This document shows, piece by piece, positions 45,307 through 53,928 of a DNA stretch of 64,000 bases. A program made the translations under genes and the position numbers. Numbering within the stretch: position 1 is the stretch's first letter; every line of letters starts with the position of its first letter. The DNA is from CAYPTY01 sp964413935. Lineage in GTDB: Bacteria; Bacteroidota; Rhodothermia; Balneolales; Balneolaceae. The notes below the pieces were generated by a model. That model saw only the letters and a program-made list of their open reading frames with translations, did no database searches and was not told where the DNA came from. The DNA is taken from assembly GCA_964413935.1 (NCBI GenBank), contig CAYPTY010000005.1, forward strand, positions 81,979 to 145,978, given 5' to 3'.

Positions 45307-46281
45307 ATGCTAAAAGATATGATACCCCCACAGACCATTCCCGGAATTGACGACATTCGATCTGCACATTCGCGAATTAAACGCTATGGCCATATTACAC
45401 CGGTACTCAGCAGCCAGAAAGTAAATGAAAGAACCGGGGGTGAATTTTACTTCAAATGCGAAAACTTTCAGAAAGTGGGTGCCTTTAAATTCCGCGGGGC
45501 CTGTAATGCCGTCTTCTCCCTGACCGATGAAGAGGCTGCTTCCGGGGTTGCCACCCATTCTTCCGGTAATCATGCCCAGGCATTGGCTCTGTCAGCAAAG
45601 TTGCGGGGTATCCCCGCTTTTGTGGTGATGCCCGAAAATGCCCCTAAAGTAAAAGTGGAGGCCGTACGAAACTATGGCGCCGAAATCACATTCTGTGAAT
45701 CCAGCCTGAATGCCCGCGAACAAACTCTGGAAGAAGTTATCCTGAAAACCGGAGCGATCCCGATTCATCCCTATGATGACGCCCGTATCGTTGCCGGACA
45801 GGGAACCGCAGCCCTTGAATTTCTGGAAAGCCATCCCGATCTGGACCTGATCCTTACGCCCGTTGGCGGGGGTGGACTGCTGAGTGGTACCGCCATTGCA
45901 GCCAAGGCACTTAAACCGGAGATTAAAGTAATCGGGACAGAACCGGAACTTGCGGATGACGCTTACCGCTCCTTCAAAAGCGGAAACCTGATAAAGGAAT
46001 ATTCAACGGCTACCATCGCGGACGGACTGCGAACCGCACTCGGGGATCTTCCCTTCCGAATTATTCAGGATAAAGTGGATGACATCGTTACGGTGAGTGA
46101 GGAATCCATCATTGAAGCCATGCGGTTTAGTTGGGAGCGCATGAATATCATTATCGAAGCATCCTGTGCGGTACCACTGGCCGCTATCTTCGAAAATAAA
46201 ATTGACATCAGCGGAAAAAAAACCGGCATTATCATTACCGGTGGCAACGTGGATCTGGATCAGCTCCCATGGCAGAAATAA
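45307..46281 (+). CDS. PLP-dependent threonine/serine dehydratase or serine racemase
   Basis: The 324-residue fold-type II PLP enzyme has the Schiff-base lysine motif KVGAFKFRGA (Lys 61), the substrate loop THSSGNHAQALA, and the phosphate-binding VGGGGLLSGTAIAAK. The end is IIITGGNVDL. There is no ACT regulatory domain, so it is the catabolic/serine-racemase type rather than biosynthetic IlvA. The sequence alone does not separate threonine dehydratase from serine racemase. The repeat-protein gene follows about 65 bases downstream in the same direction. Confidence 0.9.
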   Translation: MLKDMIPPQTIPGIDDIRSAHSRIKRYGHITPVLSSQKVNERTGGEFYFKCENFQKVGAFKFRGACNAVFSLTDEEAASGVATHSSGNHAQALALSAKLRGIPAFVVMPENAPKVKVEAVRNYGAEITFCESSLNAREQTLEEVILKTGAIPIHPYDDARIVAGQGTAALEFLESHPDLDLILTPVGGGGLLSGTAIAAKALKPEIKVIGTEPELADDAYRSFKSGNLIKEYSTATIADGLRTALGDLPFRIIQDKVDDIVTVSEESIIEAMRFSWERMNIIIEASCAVPLAAIFENKIDISGKKTGIIITGGNVDLDQLPWQK

Positions 46282-46345
46282 TTCGTAACTTGTCCTTAAT
46301 GCCGACGTGCAAGTCGGAAAACGCTGGAACAGAGAAAGCGAAGCC

Positions 46346-47290
46346 ATGAACGACGACCGAAAGACACGCAGCCGAAAAAAGCAGGATGATTTTGACCTGG
46401 ATGAATATCTGGATGAAAAAATCAGCGGTGAATTAAGGAATGAGGTTCTGGATAAGCCCTATCTGGAAGAAAAAAAGACACGTTCCTTTAAAAGCTCTGT
46501 CGTCATTTTTCTGGTGATCGTGATTCCTTTGATGCTCATTTTCAATGTCTCTCCTCTGCGGCCGCTTGACATATTTTCAGGAATTTTCAACAGTTCAAAT
46601 ACGACTTCAACCATTCCTGCACCCCCGGCCCCTCCGGTACCCAATGAATTAGCTGAGGGCTTTGCAGCATGGGCGGCTGGTTTCGATGAAATTGGTTTAG
46701 GGGATGCCTACAGCAATTCCGGCAAGCAGGCCCTCTACAATTCAGGCGTAACGCTGGATTATCTGAATGCTATGAATCAGGCCGGTTTTCTGGATGAATA
46801 CTCCTATTCGGGTATCATCGGCCTCTACAATGGAGGGGTAACGATTGACTACCTGAATGCCATGCAGAATGCCGGTTATCTGGATGAGTTCTCCTATTCC
46901 GGCATTATCGGACTTTACAACGGTGGCGTAACCACCGAATACCTTGACGCCATGCAGAATGCCGGTTTTCTGGATGAATACAGCTACTCCGGGATCATAG
47001 GGCTTTACAACGGTGGCGTGAATGTTGAATATCTAACCGATCTGCTTAATGCACAGGTTCTGGATGAATTTTCCTATTCAGCTGTTATCGGAATGTATAA
47101 TGCAGGGGTAACTGCAGATTACCTGACTGAACTCAATACTTCAGGCTTTCTGGATACTTTTTCTTACAGTGGAATCAGTGCTTTGTATAATTCCGGTGTT
47201 CCGGTCAGCTTTCTTCAGCAATTGCAGGAAAACGGACTGCTGGATGACTACAGTTACTCAGATGTGATTCAGGCTTACAATAATCGCTGA
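46346..47290 (+). CDS. Membrane-anchored protein with 30-residue tandem repeats
   Basis: The 314-residue protein has a charged cytoplasmic N-terminus (MNDDRKTRSRKKQDDFDLDEYLDE) and one transmembrane helix (about 52-72, VVIFLVIVIPLMLIFNV). A short Pro/Ala linker (IPAPPAPPVP) follows, then about six and a half tandem repeats of 30 residues to the end. The repeat core is YSGIIGLYNGGVT followed by EYL, NAMQNAGFLDE. It loosely resembles the helical repeats seen beside M56/BlaR1-type proteins, but I cannot name the family. The track frame begins at a GTG (46307); I prefer ATG 46346. The repeats probably form a periplasmic alpha-solenoid that binds a protein or glycan. Confidence 0.72.
   Translation: MNDDRKTRSRKKQDDFDLDEYLDEKISGELRNEVLDKPYLEEKKTRSFKSSVVIFLVIVIPLMLIFNVSPLRPLDIFSGIFNSSNTTSTIPAPPAPPVPNELAEGFAAWAAGFDEIGLGDAYSNSGKQALYNSGVTLDYLNAMNQAGFLDEYSYSGIIGLYNGGVTIDYLNAMQNAGYLDEFSYSGIIGLYNGGVTTEYLDAMQNAGFLDEYSYSGIIGLYNGGVNVEYLTDLLNAQVLDEFSYSAVIGMYNAGVTADYLTELNTSGFLDTFSYSGISALYNSGVPVSFLQQLQENGLLDDYSYSDVIQAYNNR
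46799..47287 (+). repeat. 90-bp tandem repeat array inside the repeat-protein gene
   Basis: Units begin exactly every 90 bases at 46799, 46889, 46979, 47069 and 47159, each with an aromatic codon followed by Ser-Tyr-Ser. A degenerate unit precedes them (about 46701) and a 13-codon partial unit follows at 47249. Units two to four are close to each other in DNA and protein; the last two are more diverged. This suggests recent duplication in the middle of the array. Confidence 0.85.
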
Positions 47291-47297
47291 TATTTCC

Positions 47298-49076
47298 TCA
47301 GGCTTCTTCCAGATCCCGGAATTGCAGATTGTACAGATGGCTGTACAATCCACCCTTCTCAAGCAGCTCGGCATGCGTGCCCATCTCAACAATTTCTCCT
47401 TCATCCATCACAACAATCCTGTGCGCATGCTGCACGGTTGATAGGCGATGCGCAATCACAAAGGTAGTCCTGTTTTTCATCAGGCGGTATAACGCATCCT
47501 GAACCTGTGCTTCGGATTCAGAATCCAGGGATGAGGTGGCTTCATCCAGCAACAAAATTTCCGGATTTTTGAGGATGGCCCGTGCAATAGCAATGCGCTG
47601 ACGTTGCCCCCCACTCAGCTTCACCCCTTTTTCCCCGATGTGGGCATCATAGCCTTCCGGTATCTTATCAATGAATTCATGGGCGTTAGCATCCGCTGCT
47701 GCCTGTCGGATTTCATCATCTGTTGCGTCCAGTCGGCCATATCGAATATTCTCTTTTATGGACGTGCCGAATAAATGAACCTCCTGCGGTACAATGGAGA
47801 TGTGTTCACGCAGTGACTTTACTTTCACCTCCCGGATATCCCTGCCATCCAGCAGGATGCGGCCCTCTCTTGGATCATAAAAACGGGGAATCAGATTCAG
47901 AAAAGTAGTTTTTCCGGCACCGCTGGGACCCACCAGTGCAATGGTCTCCCCGGCATTCACACGAAAGCTGATATTTTTCAGCACATCACGGCCGCCTTCA
48001 TAGGCAAAGGTCAGCTTATCAAATTCAATGTGGCCCTGAACCGCCGTGAGTGCTTCTGCGCCTTCCTCATCACTGATTTCAGGTTCCTCATCCAGCAGTT
48101 CAAAGATACGTTCACTGGCTCCGGCTGCAGAATTCACCGCGGTATACAAACGCGAACTCTGGCTGATCGAGCGCGATATATTGAGTGCATAAAAAATAAA
48201 AGCCACCAGGTCGCCCGCGGTAAGACGGCCCTGCAGTACTTCCTGCCCGCCAAACCAGAAAATGATCACCAGGGTACCCATAAACATAAGTCCTACCGAT
48301 GACCAGAATACCTGAGTCAGTACCACCTTACGCCGCGCCGTTTGGAAAAGCCTTTCGATGGCGGTCACATAACGCCCTACCTCATATTCCTCCCTTACAA
48401 AGGCCTTCACCAGACGTATGGCCCCCAGCGCATCTTCTGCGACCGCCGTTGAATCAGCCAGGTCATCCTGAATATTGCGCGACAGTTTGCGGATTTTCTG
48501 CCCGAAATAGCGGGTAGCAATGGTCACGATCGGTACCGTTGCAAAAATGACCGCACTCAGCCTCCAGTTCAGGATGACCATCAGGGTGATGGAGCCGATC
48601 ATGGAAAAAGAGATGGTGAAAATCTGAGGCAGTGAATCGGTTAATGCCGAACGGATGGACCCAACATCGTTAGTGAGACGGGATGTAATCTCTCCCAACC
48701 TTCGTTCAGCGAAAAAACGAAAACCCAGAGAGTGCAGATGAGTGTATACTTTGGTGCGCAGATCAGTTACCACCCGCTCTCCAACCCATTCCATCCAGTA
48801 ATTACCGGAAAAATTGAGTAGGGCCTGCAGAATGAAAAGTATGAACAAACCGATAGCCAGCAGATTAAGCAGATGTGCATCGGCTTCCTCAAAAACAGCA
48901 TCCAGCAGCTCCCTCAGACCCATCGGTACCGACAGCCAAACGGCTGAAGCCAGAAGAATCACAAAAGTGGCGGTGTAGAAGCGGAACCGATAGGGTTTAG
49001 ACAGCCCGAAAATACGCTTCAGCGAATACCACAGGGAGTTCAGGTCATACTTTTTCTTTTGGTCAGAATCTGCCAT
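47298..49076 (-). CDS. MsbA-like ABC exporter, fused permease and ATPase
   Basis: The 592-residue half-transporter has a six-helix type I exporter membrane domain (about 25-315) and a C-terminal nucleotide-binding domain. The NBD has Walker A VGPSGAGKTT, Q-loop SIVPQEVHLFG, signature LSGGQRQR, Walker B EILLLDEATSSLDSES and H-loop VIAHRLST. All ATPase residues are intact. The family includes the lipid-A flippase MsbA and multidrug exporters. Which it is cannot be decided from sequence, though the window's lpt genes show that the organism makes LPS. It converges on the repeat-protein gene with a 7-base gap. Confidence 0.92.
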   Translation of the reverse strand: MADSDQKKKYDLNSLWYSLKRIFGLSKPYRFRFYTATFVILLASAVWLSVPMGLRELLDAVFEEADAHLLNLLAIGLFILFILQALLNFSGNYWMEWVGERVVTDLRTKVYTHLHSLGFRFFAERRLGEITSRLTNDVGSIRSALTDSLPQIFTISFSMIGSITLMVILNWRLSAVIFATVPIVTIATRYFGQKIRKLSRNIQDDLADSTAVAEDALGAIRLVKAFVREEYEVGRYVTAIERLFQTARRKVVLTQVFWSSVGLMFMGTLVIIFWFGGQEVLQGRLTAGDLVAFIFYALNISRSISQSSRLYTAVNSAAGASERIFELLDEEPEISDEEGAEALTAVQGHIEFDKLTFAYEGGRDVLKNISFRVNAGETIALVGPSGAGKTTFLNLIPRFYDPREGRILLDGRDIREVKVKSLREHISIVPQEVHLFGTSIKENIRYGRLDATDDEIRQAAADANAHEFIDKIPEGYDAHIGEKGVKLSGGQRQRIAIARAILKNPEILLLDEATSSLDSESEAQVQDALYRLMKNRTTFVIAHRLSTVQHAHRIVVMDEGEIVEMGTHAELLEKGGLYSHLYNLQFRDLEEA

Positions 49077-49186
49077 TCAAATCGTAAAAAAGAGGTTCTT
49101 GGGGAATGATTGCGGGTAGTAATTAAGTACAAGTATCGACATATTTAGGTTCTGCAGCAAAGCAGAAAAAGTTAAATACAATCATT

Positions 49187-49693
49187 ATGGATGGGGATAC
49201 GCTAACCTGGATTTTTCTGATCGGCGGCCTGATTTTAATGCTCCTCGAATTGCTCATTCCCAGTGGTTTTACCCTGCTGCTCGGGATCAGTGGCTTACTT
49301 GTGGGTGTGATCCGTTTTCTTGGATTTTTGCAGGAACCGGCTACCGCTCTCGGAGCCTGGGTGGTGTTTTCGGTATTGCTGACTCTCGCTGTCAGGCCCT
49401 TGATTCGCCGATTCTGGAAGGGTGAAGAATATTTCAAACTGGCAGATGAGGATTACGAAGCCATGGACCAGATTGTGGATGCTGTGGAAGACATTGACGA
49501 AGAAGGAAACGGTCGCATTCGATTTCAGGGCATCTCCTGGAAGGCCCGAACCCTCGAAGGACGTATTCCAGCCGGAACCAAAGTGCGCATCAAATACCGG
49601 GACAATATGACCTGGATTGTGGAAGCGGCCGAAGCCATTGATGCGCCTGAAGAAACTAAAAACCTAAATCCAAAAAACAGGGATCATGTTTGA
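49187..49693 (+). CDS. NfeD-family membrane protein
   Basis: The 168-residue protein has two to three transmembrane helices (about 7-27, 28-50, 55-78) and a C-terminal OB-fold domain (about 95-148, IVDAVEDIDEEGNGRIRFQGISWKAR). This is the short NfeD form without the protease domain. It overlaps the first SPFH gene by 8 bases and heads an NfeD-SPFH-SPFH-patatin run. NfeD and stomatin-type proteins commonly pair to organise membrane microdomains. Confidence 0.9.
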   Translation: MDGDTLTWIFLIGGLILMLLELLIPSGFTLLLGISGLLVGVIRFLGFLQEPATALGAWVVFSVLLTLAVRPLIRRFWKGEEYFKLADEDYEAMDQIVDAVEDIDEEGNGRIRFQGISWKARTLEGRIPAGTKVRIKYRDNMTWIVEAAEAIDAPEETKNLNPKNRDHV

Positions 49694-50642
49694 ATACCCT
49701 TTTACCATTACACTGATACTGACCATCATCATGGTCTTCATTCTGGCAAAGCTTTTCATCATCGTGGAAATGCGTGAAGAAGTGATTCAGGAACGTCTCG
49801 GAAAGTATAAGAAAACCCTTAAACCGGGATTTCACTTCTTGATTCCATTCATCGATCGGCCGGCTTACCGGCAGGAAATGCGTGAACAGGTACTGGATGT
49901 GCCCAGTCAGACCTGTATCACCAAAGACAACATTGAGGTTGCGGTAGACGGGCTGGTTTATATTAAGGTGATGGATGCCTACAAGGCCAGCTACGGTATT
50001 TCCAACTACCGTGCCGCTGCTGTTAACCTGGCACAGACCAACATGCGCTCCGAAATCGGTAAAATTACCCTGGATGACACCTTCTCTGAGCGGGAGAAAA
50101 TGAATGAGAATATCGTACGGGAGATTGATGAAGCTGCTGATCCCTGGGGCATTAAGGTTCTGAGATACGAAATCAAAAATATCCGTCCTTCGAATGAGAT
50201 TGTGGATACCATGGAGAAGCAGATGGAAGCCGAAAGGGAAAAACGAGCTGAAATCACGCATTCCGTAGGACATCGCGAAGCAAAAGTGAATGAGTCGGAA
50301 GGTGACCGTCAGGCTGCGATCCTGCTTTCAGAAGCCGATCGGCAGCGCACCATCAATGAAGCCAAGGGACAGGCTAAAGAAATTGAAATTATAGCCAAAG
50401 CCACAGCCCTGGGCATCCGCCGTATTGCTGAATCCATTCAGCAACCGGGGGGTGATGTAGCTGTGAAAACCAAACTGATCGACCAGTATATCACTCAGCT
50501 GGGCAAGATCATAGAGAGCACAAATATCTCCATCCTGCCCATTGAAACCGCAAACCTGAAAACCTTTTTTGAGGGGGCAAGCATGGTGAGTGGAAATGTC
50601 ACCGAATCAGAAAGCAAAACAACAACCAAAAAAGGGAGCTAA
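49686..50642 (+). CDS. SPFH/stomatin-family protein (paraslipin-like), first copy
   Basis: The 318-residue protein has an N-terminal membrane anchor (about 5-25, TITLILTIIMVFILAKLFII). The SPFH domain contains VIQERLGKYKKTLKPGFHFLIPFID and ISNYRAAAVNLAQTNMRSEIGKI. A coiled coil rich in E/A/R (about 180-240) and a short tail ending in KKGS follow. It resembles QmcA/paraslipin. It overlaps the NfeD gene and lies 2 bases before a second SPFH gene. The two are clearly paralogous and may form a hetero-oligomeric ring. Confidence 0.92.
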   Translation: MFEYPFTITLILTIIMVFILAKLFIIVEMREEVIQERLGKYKKTLKPGFHFLIPFIDRPAYRQEMREQVLDVPSQTCITKDNIEVAVDGLVYIKVMDAYKASYGISNYRAAAVNLAQTNMRSEIGKITLDDTFSEREKMNENIVREIDEAADPWGIKVLRYEIKNIRPSNEIVDTMEKQMEAEREKRAEITHSVGHREAKVNESEGDRQAAILLSEADRQRTINEAKGQAKEIEIIAKATALGIRRIAESIQQPGGDVAVKTKLIDQYITQLGKIIESTNISILPIETANLKTFFEGASMVSGNVTESESKTTTKKGS

Positions 50643-50644
50643 AG

Positions 50645-51586
50645 ATGCCAGTCATTGAAATTATCAGTCAGTTTTTACTCAGTGGTTTTGCGATTTTTGT
50701 GATCTATAAGTTCATCCGCTCCCTGCGTCTGGTTCCAAACCAGTTTGCCTTTGTGGTTGAACGACTGGGAAACTATCAGAAGACCTTAGGACCGGGTTTT
50801 CACGCCCTGATCCCCTTCCTTGACCGGGTGCCCTATCGCCTAGACCTTCGGGAGGAAACCATCGAAGTGGAACCGCAGGAGTGTTTTACTCAAGACAACG
50901 TGAAGGTTGAAGTAGACGGTGTGATCTATCTGTCGGTTCTGGATCCGGTAAATGCGGCCTATGGTGTCACCAACTACCGTTTTGCAGCGGTACAGCTTGC
51001 CCAGACAACCACCCGATCCGTTATCGGTCAGATGGATCTGGACCAGACCTTTGAAGAGCGTGCATCAATGAGTAAAGCCGTTGTGGATGTACTCACTGAA
51101 ATGGAACAGGCCTGGGGTATCAAGGTGCATCGATATGAAATCAAGAATATCCTGACGCCACGTACGGTACAGAAAGCGATGGAACGACAGATGACCGCCG
51201 AGCGGGATAAGCGCGCAATTGTTGCCCGATCCGAAGGGATTAAGGGGGCTACCGTTAATGATGCAGAAGGTACCCGAACCGAAGTCATCAACATTTCCGA
51301 GGGTGAAATGCAGAGCCGTATTAACCGGGCAGAAGGGGTGGCATCACAAATCGAAGCCCTTGCGGAAGCAACCGCCATTTCCATTGAAGAAATTGCCAGT
51401 GCCATAAGTTCTGAGAAAGGCAAAGAAGCCATTCAAATGCAACTTGCTGAAAAGTATATCGGCGTGCTTTCCAGGCTTGGGCGGGAAGAAAATAAGATCA
51501 TTATTCCCACCGACATCACCAATTTTGATAAGATGCTGGAAGGACTCGGTCTTGAGCGCATTACCAAGCAAAGCCTGAGCGACTAA
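50645..51586 (+). CDS. SPFH/stomatin-family protein (paraslipin-like), second copy
   Basis: The 313-residue protein has an N-terminal anchor (about 5-23, IISQFLLSGFAIFVIYKFI) and an SPFH domain (FVVERLGNYQKTLGPGFHALIPFLD and VTNYRFAAVQLAQTTTRSVIGQM). A coiled coil (about 180-240, including the TVNDAEGTRTEVINISEGE segment) and a short C-terminal region follow. It is the tandem paralogue of the preceding gene. Membrane scaffolding or protease regulation together with NfeD is the usual inferred role. Confidence 0.92.
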   Translation: MPVIEIISQFLLSGFAIFVIYKFIRSLRLVPNQFAFVVERLGNYQKTLGPGFHALIPFLDRVPYRLDLREETIEVEPQECFTQDNVKVEVDGVIYLSVLDPVNAAYGVTNYRFAAVQLAQTTTRSVIGQMDLDQTFEERASMSKAVVDVLTEMEQAWGIKVHRYEIKNILTPRTVQKAMERQMTAERDKRAIVARSEGIKGATVNDAEGTRTEVINISEGEMQSRINRAEGVASQIEALAEATAISIEEIASAISSEKGKEAIQMQLAEKYIGVLSRLGREENKIIIPTDITNFDKMLEGLGLERITKQSLSD

Positions 51587-51603
51587 ATCTATACCAAGCT
51601 TTA

Positions 51604-52371
51604 ATGGAAGAAGAAAAAAAGATTGGGCTGGCACTGGGCGGTGGAGCTGTGCTGGGTGCGGTTCACATAGGCGTACTCCGAGCAATCGAAGAAAGACAAA
51701 TCCCCGTTGATTACATCAGTGGAACCAGCAGCGGCTCTGTAATCGGGGCATTATACGCCTTCGGTAAAACACCGGAAGAACTGGAACATATCTTTGAAGA
51801 ACTCACCTGGTTTGATATCAGTGCCCTTTCCCTATCGCAGAATGGCCTGCTCAGTAATGAAAAACTGGGTAAAATGATCATCAATCATATTGGGGAGGTA
51901 AATATTGAAGACGCTTCCATCCCACTGACCATCATTGCGACGGATGCCTCCAACGGTGATAAACTGGAACTCAAAAAAGGGCCGGTAAATATGGCGGTGA
52001 TGGCCAGCGCAGCTATTCCCGGAATATTCAAGCCGATTAAGCTGCAAAACCGTCTGCTGATTGATGGAGGTATTGTTGAAAATATACCTACACAGACGCT
52101 GAAAGATAATGGTGCCGACTTTGTGATTGGGGTGGATCTGCATACCGGATTCAAGCAGGAGGAACCAGGCAATATTATCGATGTAATCCTGAACTCCTTC
52201 CATTTCAGTATTCTTTCCGCTGCAAGATTGCAGGTGCGGGTTGCCGATATCCTGATCCAGCCTGATCTGACCGGTTTTAACCGAACGGATACCAAACAGG
52301 TCAGGGATCTGATCAAAATCGGTTATGAAGAGGCCACCCGATTATTAATTGAACATAAAGCTTTTCAATAG
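51604..52371 (+). CDS. Patatin-like phospholipase
   Basis: The 255-residue protein has the patatin fold motifs: the oxyanion-hole glycines LGGGAVLGAVHIGVL, the nucleophile elbow GTSSGS (Ser 42), and the dyad aspartate in LLIDGGIVENIP. There is no signal peptide, so it is probably cytoplasmic or membrane-peripheral, like the RssA/YchK group. It lies 17 bases after the second SPFH gene and may act on membrane lipids in the same microdomain context. The end overlaps the convergent M23 gene by 7 bases. Confidence 0.9.
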   Translation: MEEEKKIGLALGGGAVLGAVHIGVLRAIEERQIPVDYISGTSSGSVIGALYAFGKTPEELEHIFEELTWFDISALSLSQNGLLSNEKLGKMIINHIGEVNIEDASIPLTIIATDASNGDKLELKKGPVNMAVMASAAIPGIFKPIKLQNRLLIDGGIVENIPTQTLKDNGADFVIGVDLHTGFKQEEPGNIIDVILNSFHFSILSAARLQVRVADILIQPDLTGFNRTDTKQVRDLIKIGYEEATRLLIEHKAFQ

Positions 52372-53174
52372 GCTCTGTACTCTTCGCCGGTCTGAAGCAT
52401 ATCAAGGACGCCTTGCTGGGAGGTAAATTTCACCGGAATAGACTGATAATCCCCTCCAGGAACCACTTTTTTGACCATGAAATGCAGGTGTGGCCCTGTT
52501 ATATAACCTGTAGCTCCTGAATAGCCGATTAATTGTCCGGCTCGTATTTTTTGCCCCTCATGAACAACCGCTCCCAAATACTTGAGATGGGAATAATCAG
52601 CCATGGTACCGTCATTGTGTAAAATGGTGATGTTATTGGCCTGAGAACGGTATTTTTCATCGGTGCCTCCTTCTTTGAAATCTTCTTCCACATCTATAAC
52701 CACTCCGCTTCTCGCGGCATGTACCGGCGTACCTTCAGGCATATAGAAATCCAGGGAATAACGAATACTACCGGTATGAGAGAATGAGCCATTGTAACCC
52801 TGATCAAGGCGGTAACTCTCACCTCTTCGGAATGGAAATTTATACAACACCCGATCATCATGCTTGGCAAAGATATTACCTAAGTGCCAGGTATAATTAG
52901 TGCTGACCTTGTAAGGTTGTCTTTTATCATCTAATTGTAGGCGGATAACATTTTTCTGACTGCGGGCTTGAATTACATCCCGTAGCGGCATGGAGCGATT
53001 GGTCAATAAATTCTGACTTTCAATATTCAGCTCAACCGTAACCGGGTAGATGTTCTTGTTTATAAACACCAGGTCAATATAATCATCCCCTTCTATTCGC
53101 TTAAGTTGAAGCGAATCAGCTACCTGACCAGTACTTAAAAACCCAGAAATTAGTATTAAAATTATGCTGATCAT
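52365..53174 (-). CDS. M23-family metallopeptidase
   Basis: The 269-residue exported protein has an N-terminal signal (SIILILISGFLSTGQ) and a beta-rich region of about 90 residues. A LytM/M23 domain follows, with FSHTGSIRYSLDFYMPEGTPV (His and Asp zinc ligands), the conserved MADYSHLKYLG and the final ligand motif TGPHLHFMVKK. All expected metal ligands are visible, so it is likely an active peptidoglycan endopeptidase rather than a degenerate EnvC-type activator. It is divergent from the ECF sigma gene with a short gap of about 60 bases. Confidence 0.9.
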   Translation of the reverse strand: MISIILILISGFLSTGQVADSLQLKRIEGDDYIDLVFINKNIYPVTVELNIESQNLLTNRSMPLRDVIQARSQKNVIRLQLDDKRQPYKVSTNYTWHLGNIFAKHDDRVLYKFPFRRGESYRLDQGYNGSFSHTGSIRYSLDFYMPEGTPVHAARSGVVIDVEEDFKEGGTDEKYRSQANNITILHNDGTMADYSHLKYLGAVVHEGQKIRAGQLIGYSGATGYITGPHLHFMVKKVVPGGDYQSIPVKFTSQQGVLDMLQTGEEYRAY

Positions 53175-53233
53175 AAGGTCTAAGATACTAAAGTTCGGTC
53201 ATAAGATTAGATAAGACTTCTTATATTTTGTTC

Positions 53234-53821
53234 ATGTCTGTATCTCTAGCCATTAATCTGATTTTACTGCAACTGGCCCTGCGCTCAGAGGAGGACAGCA
53301 GCCCGGGAGAAATTGCTGCAGCAATCAAAGATGGAAATCGGGGGGCATTCAAACTGTTTTTTGATGCACATCACCGCCCTTTGCTCTTGTTCCTCATGAA
53401 GCGGGGACTTTCGGAGCAATCGGCTGATGATATTATTCAGCAGGCTTTTCTGCTGATCTGGGAACAACGAGAAAAAATTGATCCCGAAAAATCACTGAAG
53501 TCTTATCTCTTCCGCATCGCGTATACCCGCATGCTGAATCATTATCGGGATCAAAGTAAATATGCGGAGGCAGAGCTTCAGGAGCAGGCTGAAAATACAG
53601 AAGAGTATCAAGCCGATGAGAACGTGGAATTGGCCAAAGCCCTCGAGAAATCCATTGCTGCCCTGCCCGAAAAACGCAGAGAAGTTTTTCGTCTATGCTA
53701 CCTGCAGCAGTTCACCTATAAGGAAACGGCTGAAATCCTGGACATTTCAGTAAAGACAGTTGAAAACCATATGTCGTTGGCTTTGAGTGTGTTACGGGCA
53801 GCACTTGCTGAATTTCTGTAA
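53234..53821 (+). CDS. FecI-like ECF sigma factor
   Basis: The 195-residue sigma-70 factor has region 2 (FKLFFDAHHRPLLLFLMKRGL, SADDIIQQAFLLIWEQRE, SYLFRIAYTRMLNHYRD) and region 4 (LPEKRREVFRLCYLQQFTYKETAEILDISVKTVENHMSLAL). Region 3 is absent, as expected for ECF sigmas. I chose ATG 53234 over a TTG two codons upstream. The N-terminus has an extra hydrophobic stretch (LAINLILLQLAL) before region 2. A lipoprotein gene, then a FecR-type gene and a TonB receptor with an STN domain, follow. This matches a surface-signalling FecIRA system with one additional gene. Confidence 0.9.
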   Translation: MSVSLAINLILLQLALRSEEDSSPGEIAAAIKDGNRGAFKLFFDAHHRPLLLFLMKRGLSEQSADDIIQQAFLLIWEQREKIDPEKSLKSYLFRIAYTRMLNHYRDQSKYAEAELQEQAENTEEYQADENVELAKALEKSIAALPEKRREVFRLCYLQQFTYKETAEILDISVKTVENHMSLALSVLRAALAEFL

Positions 53822-53928
53822 ATCTGGAAAAAATTTAAAAAAATTTTAGGGGGAAGCGGATCCTCATGTGTAATACGGTTGAAAGCAACAAAAACAAAGT
53901 TAAACCAACCAACCATACGAGGTAAACC
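53822..53928 (+). promoter_or_regulatory. Probable leader/promoter between the ECF sigma gene and the lipoprotein gene
   Basis: This 107-base gap has an AT-rich near-palindrome (AAATTTAAAAAAATTTT near 53830-53848). A GGGGGAAGCGGATC stretch follows, then GTGTAATACGG about 15 bases further on. The pattern of two conserved-looking blocks fits an ECF-type promoter that the upstream sigma could recognise. No experimental consensus is available to me, so this is a suggestion from position and composition. Confidence 0.4.

Noticed and set aside
46799..47290. CRISPR array or non-coding tandem repeat
   Set aside because: Units are 90 bases, contiguous without spacers and perfectly in frame with a protein, so this is a coding repeat.
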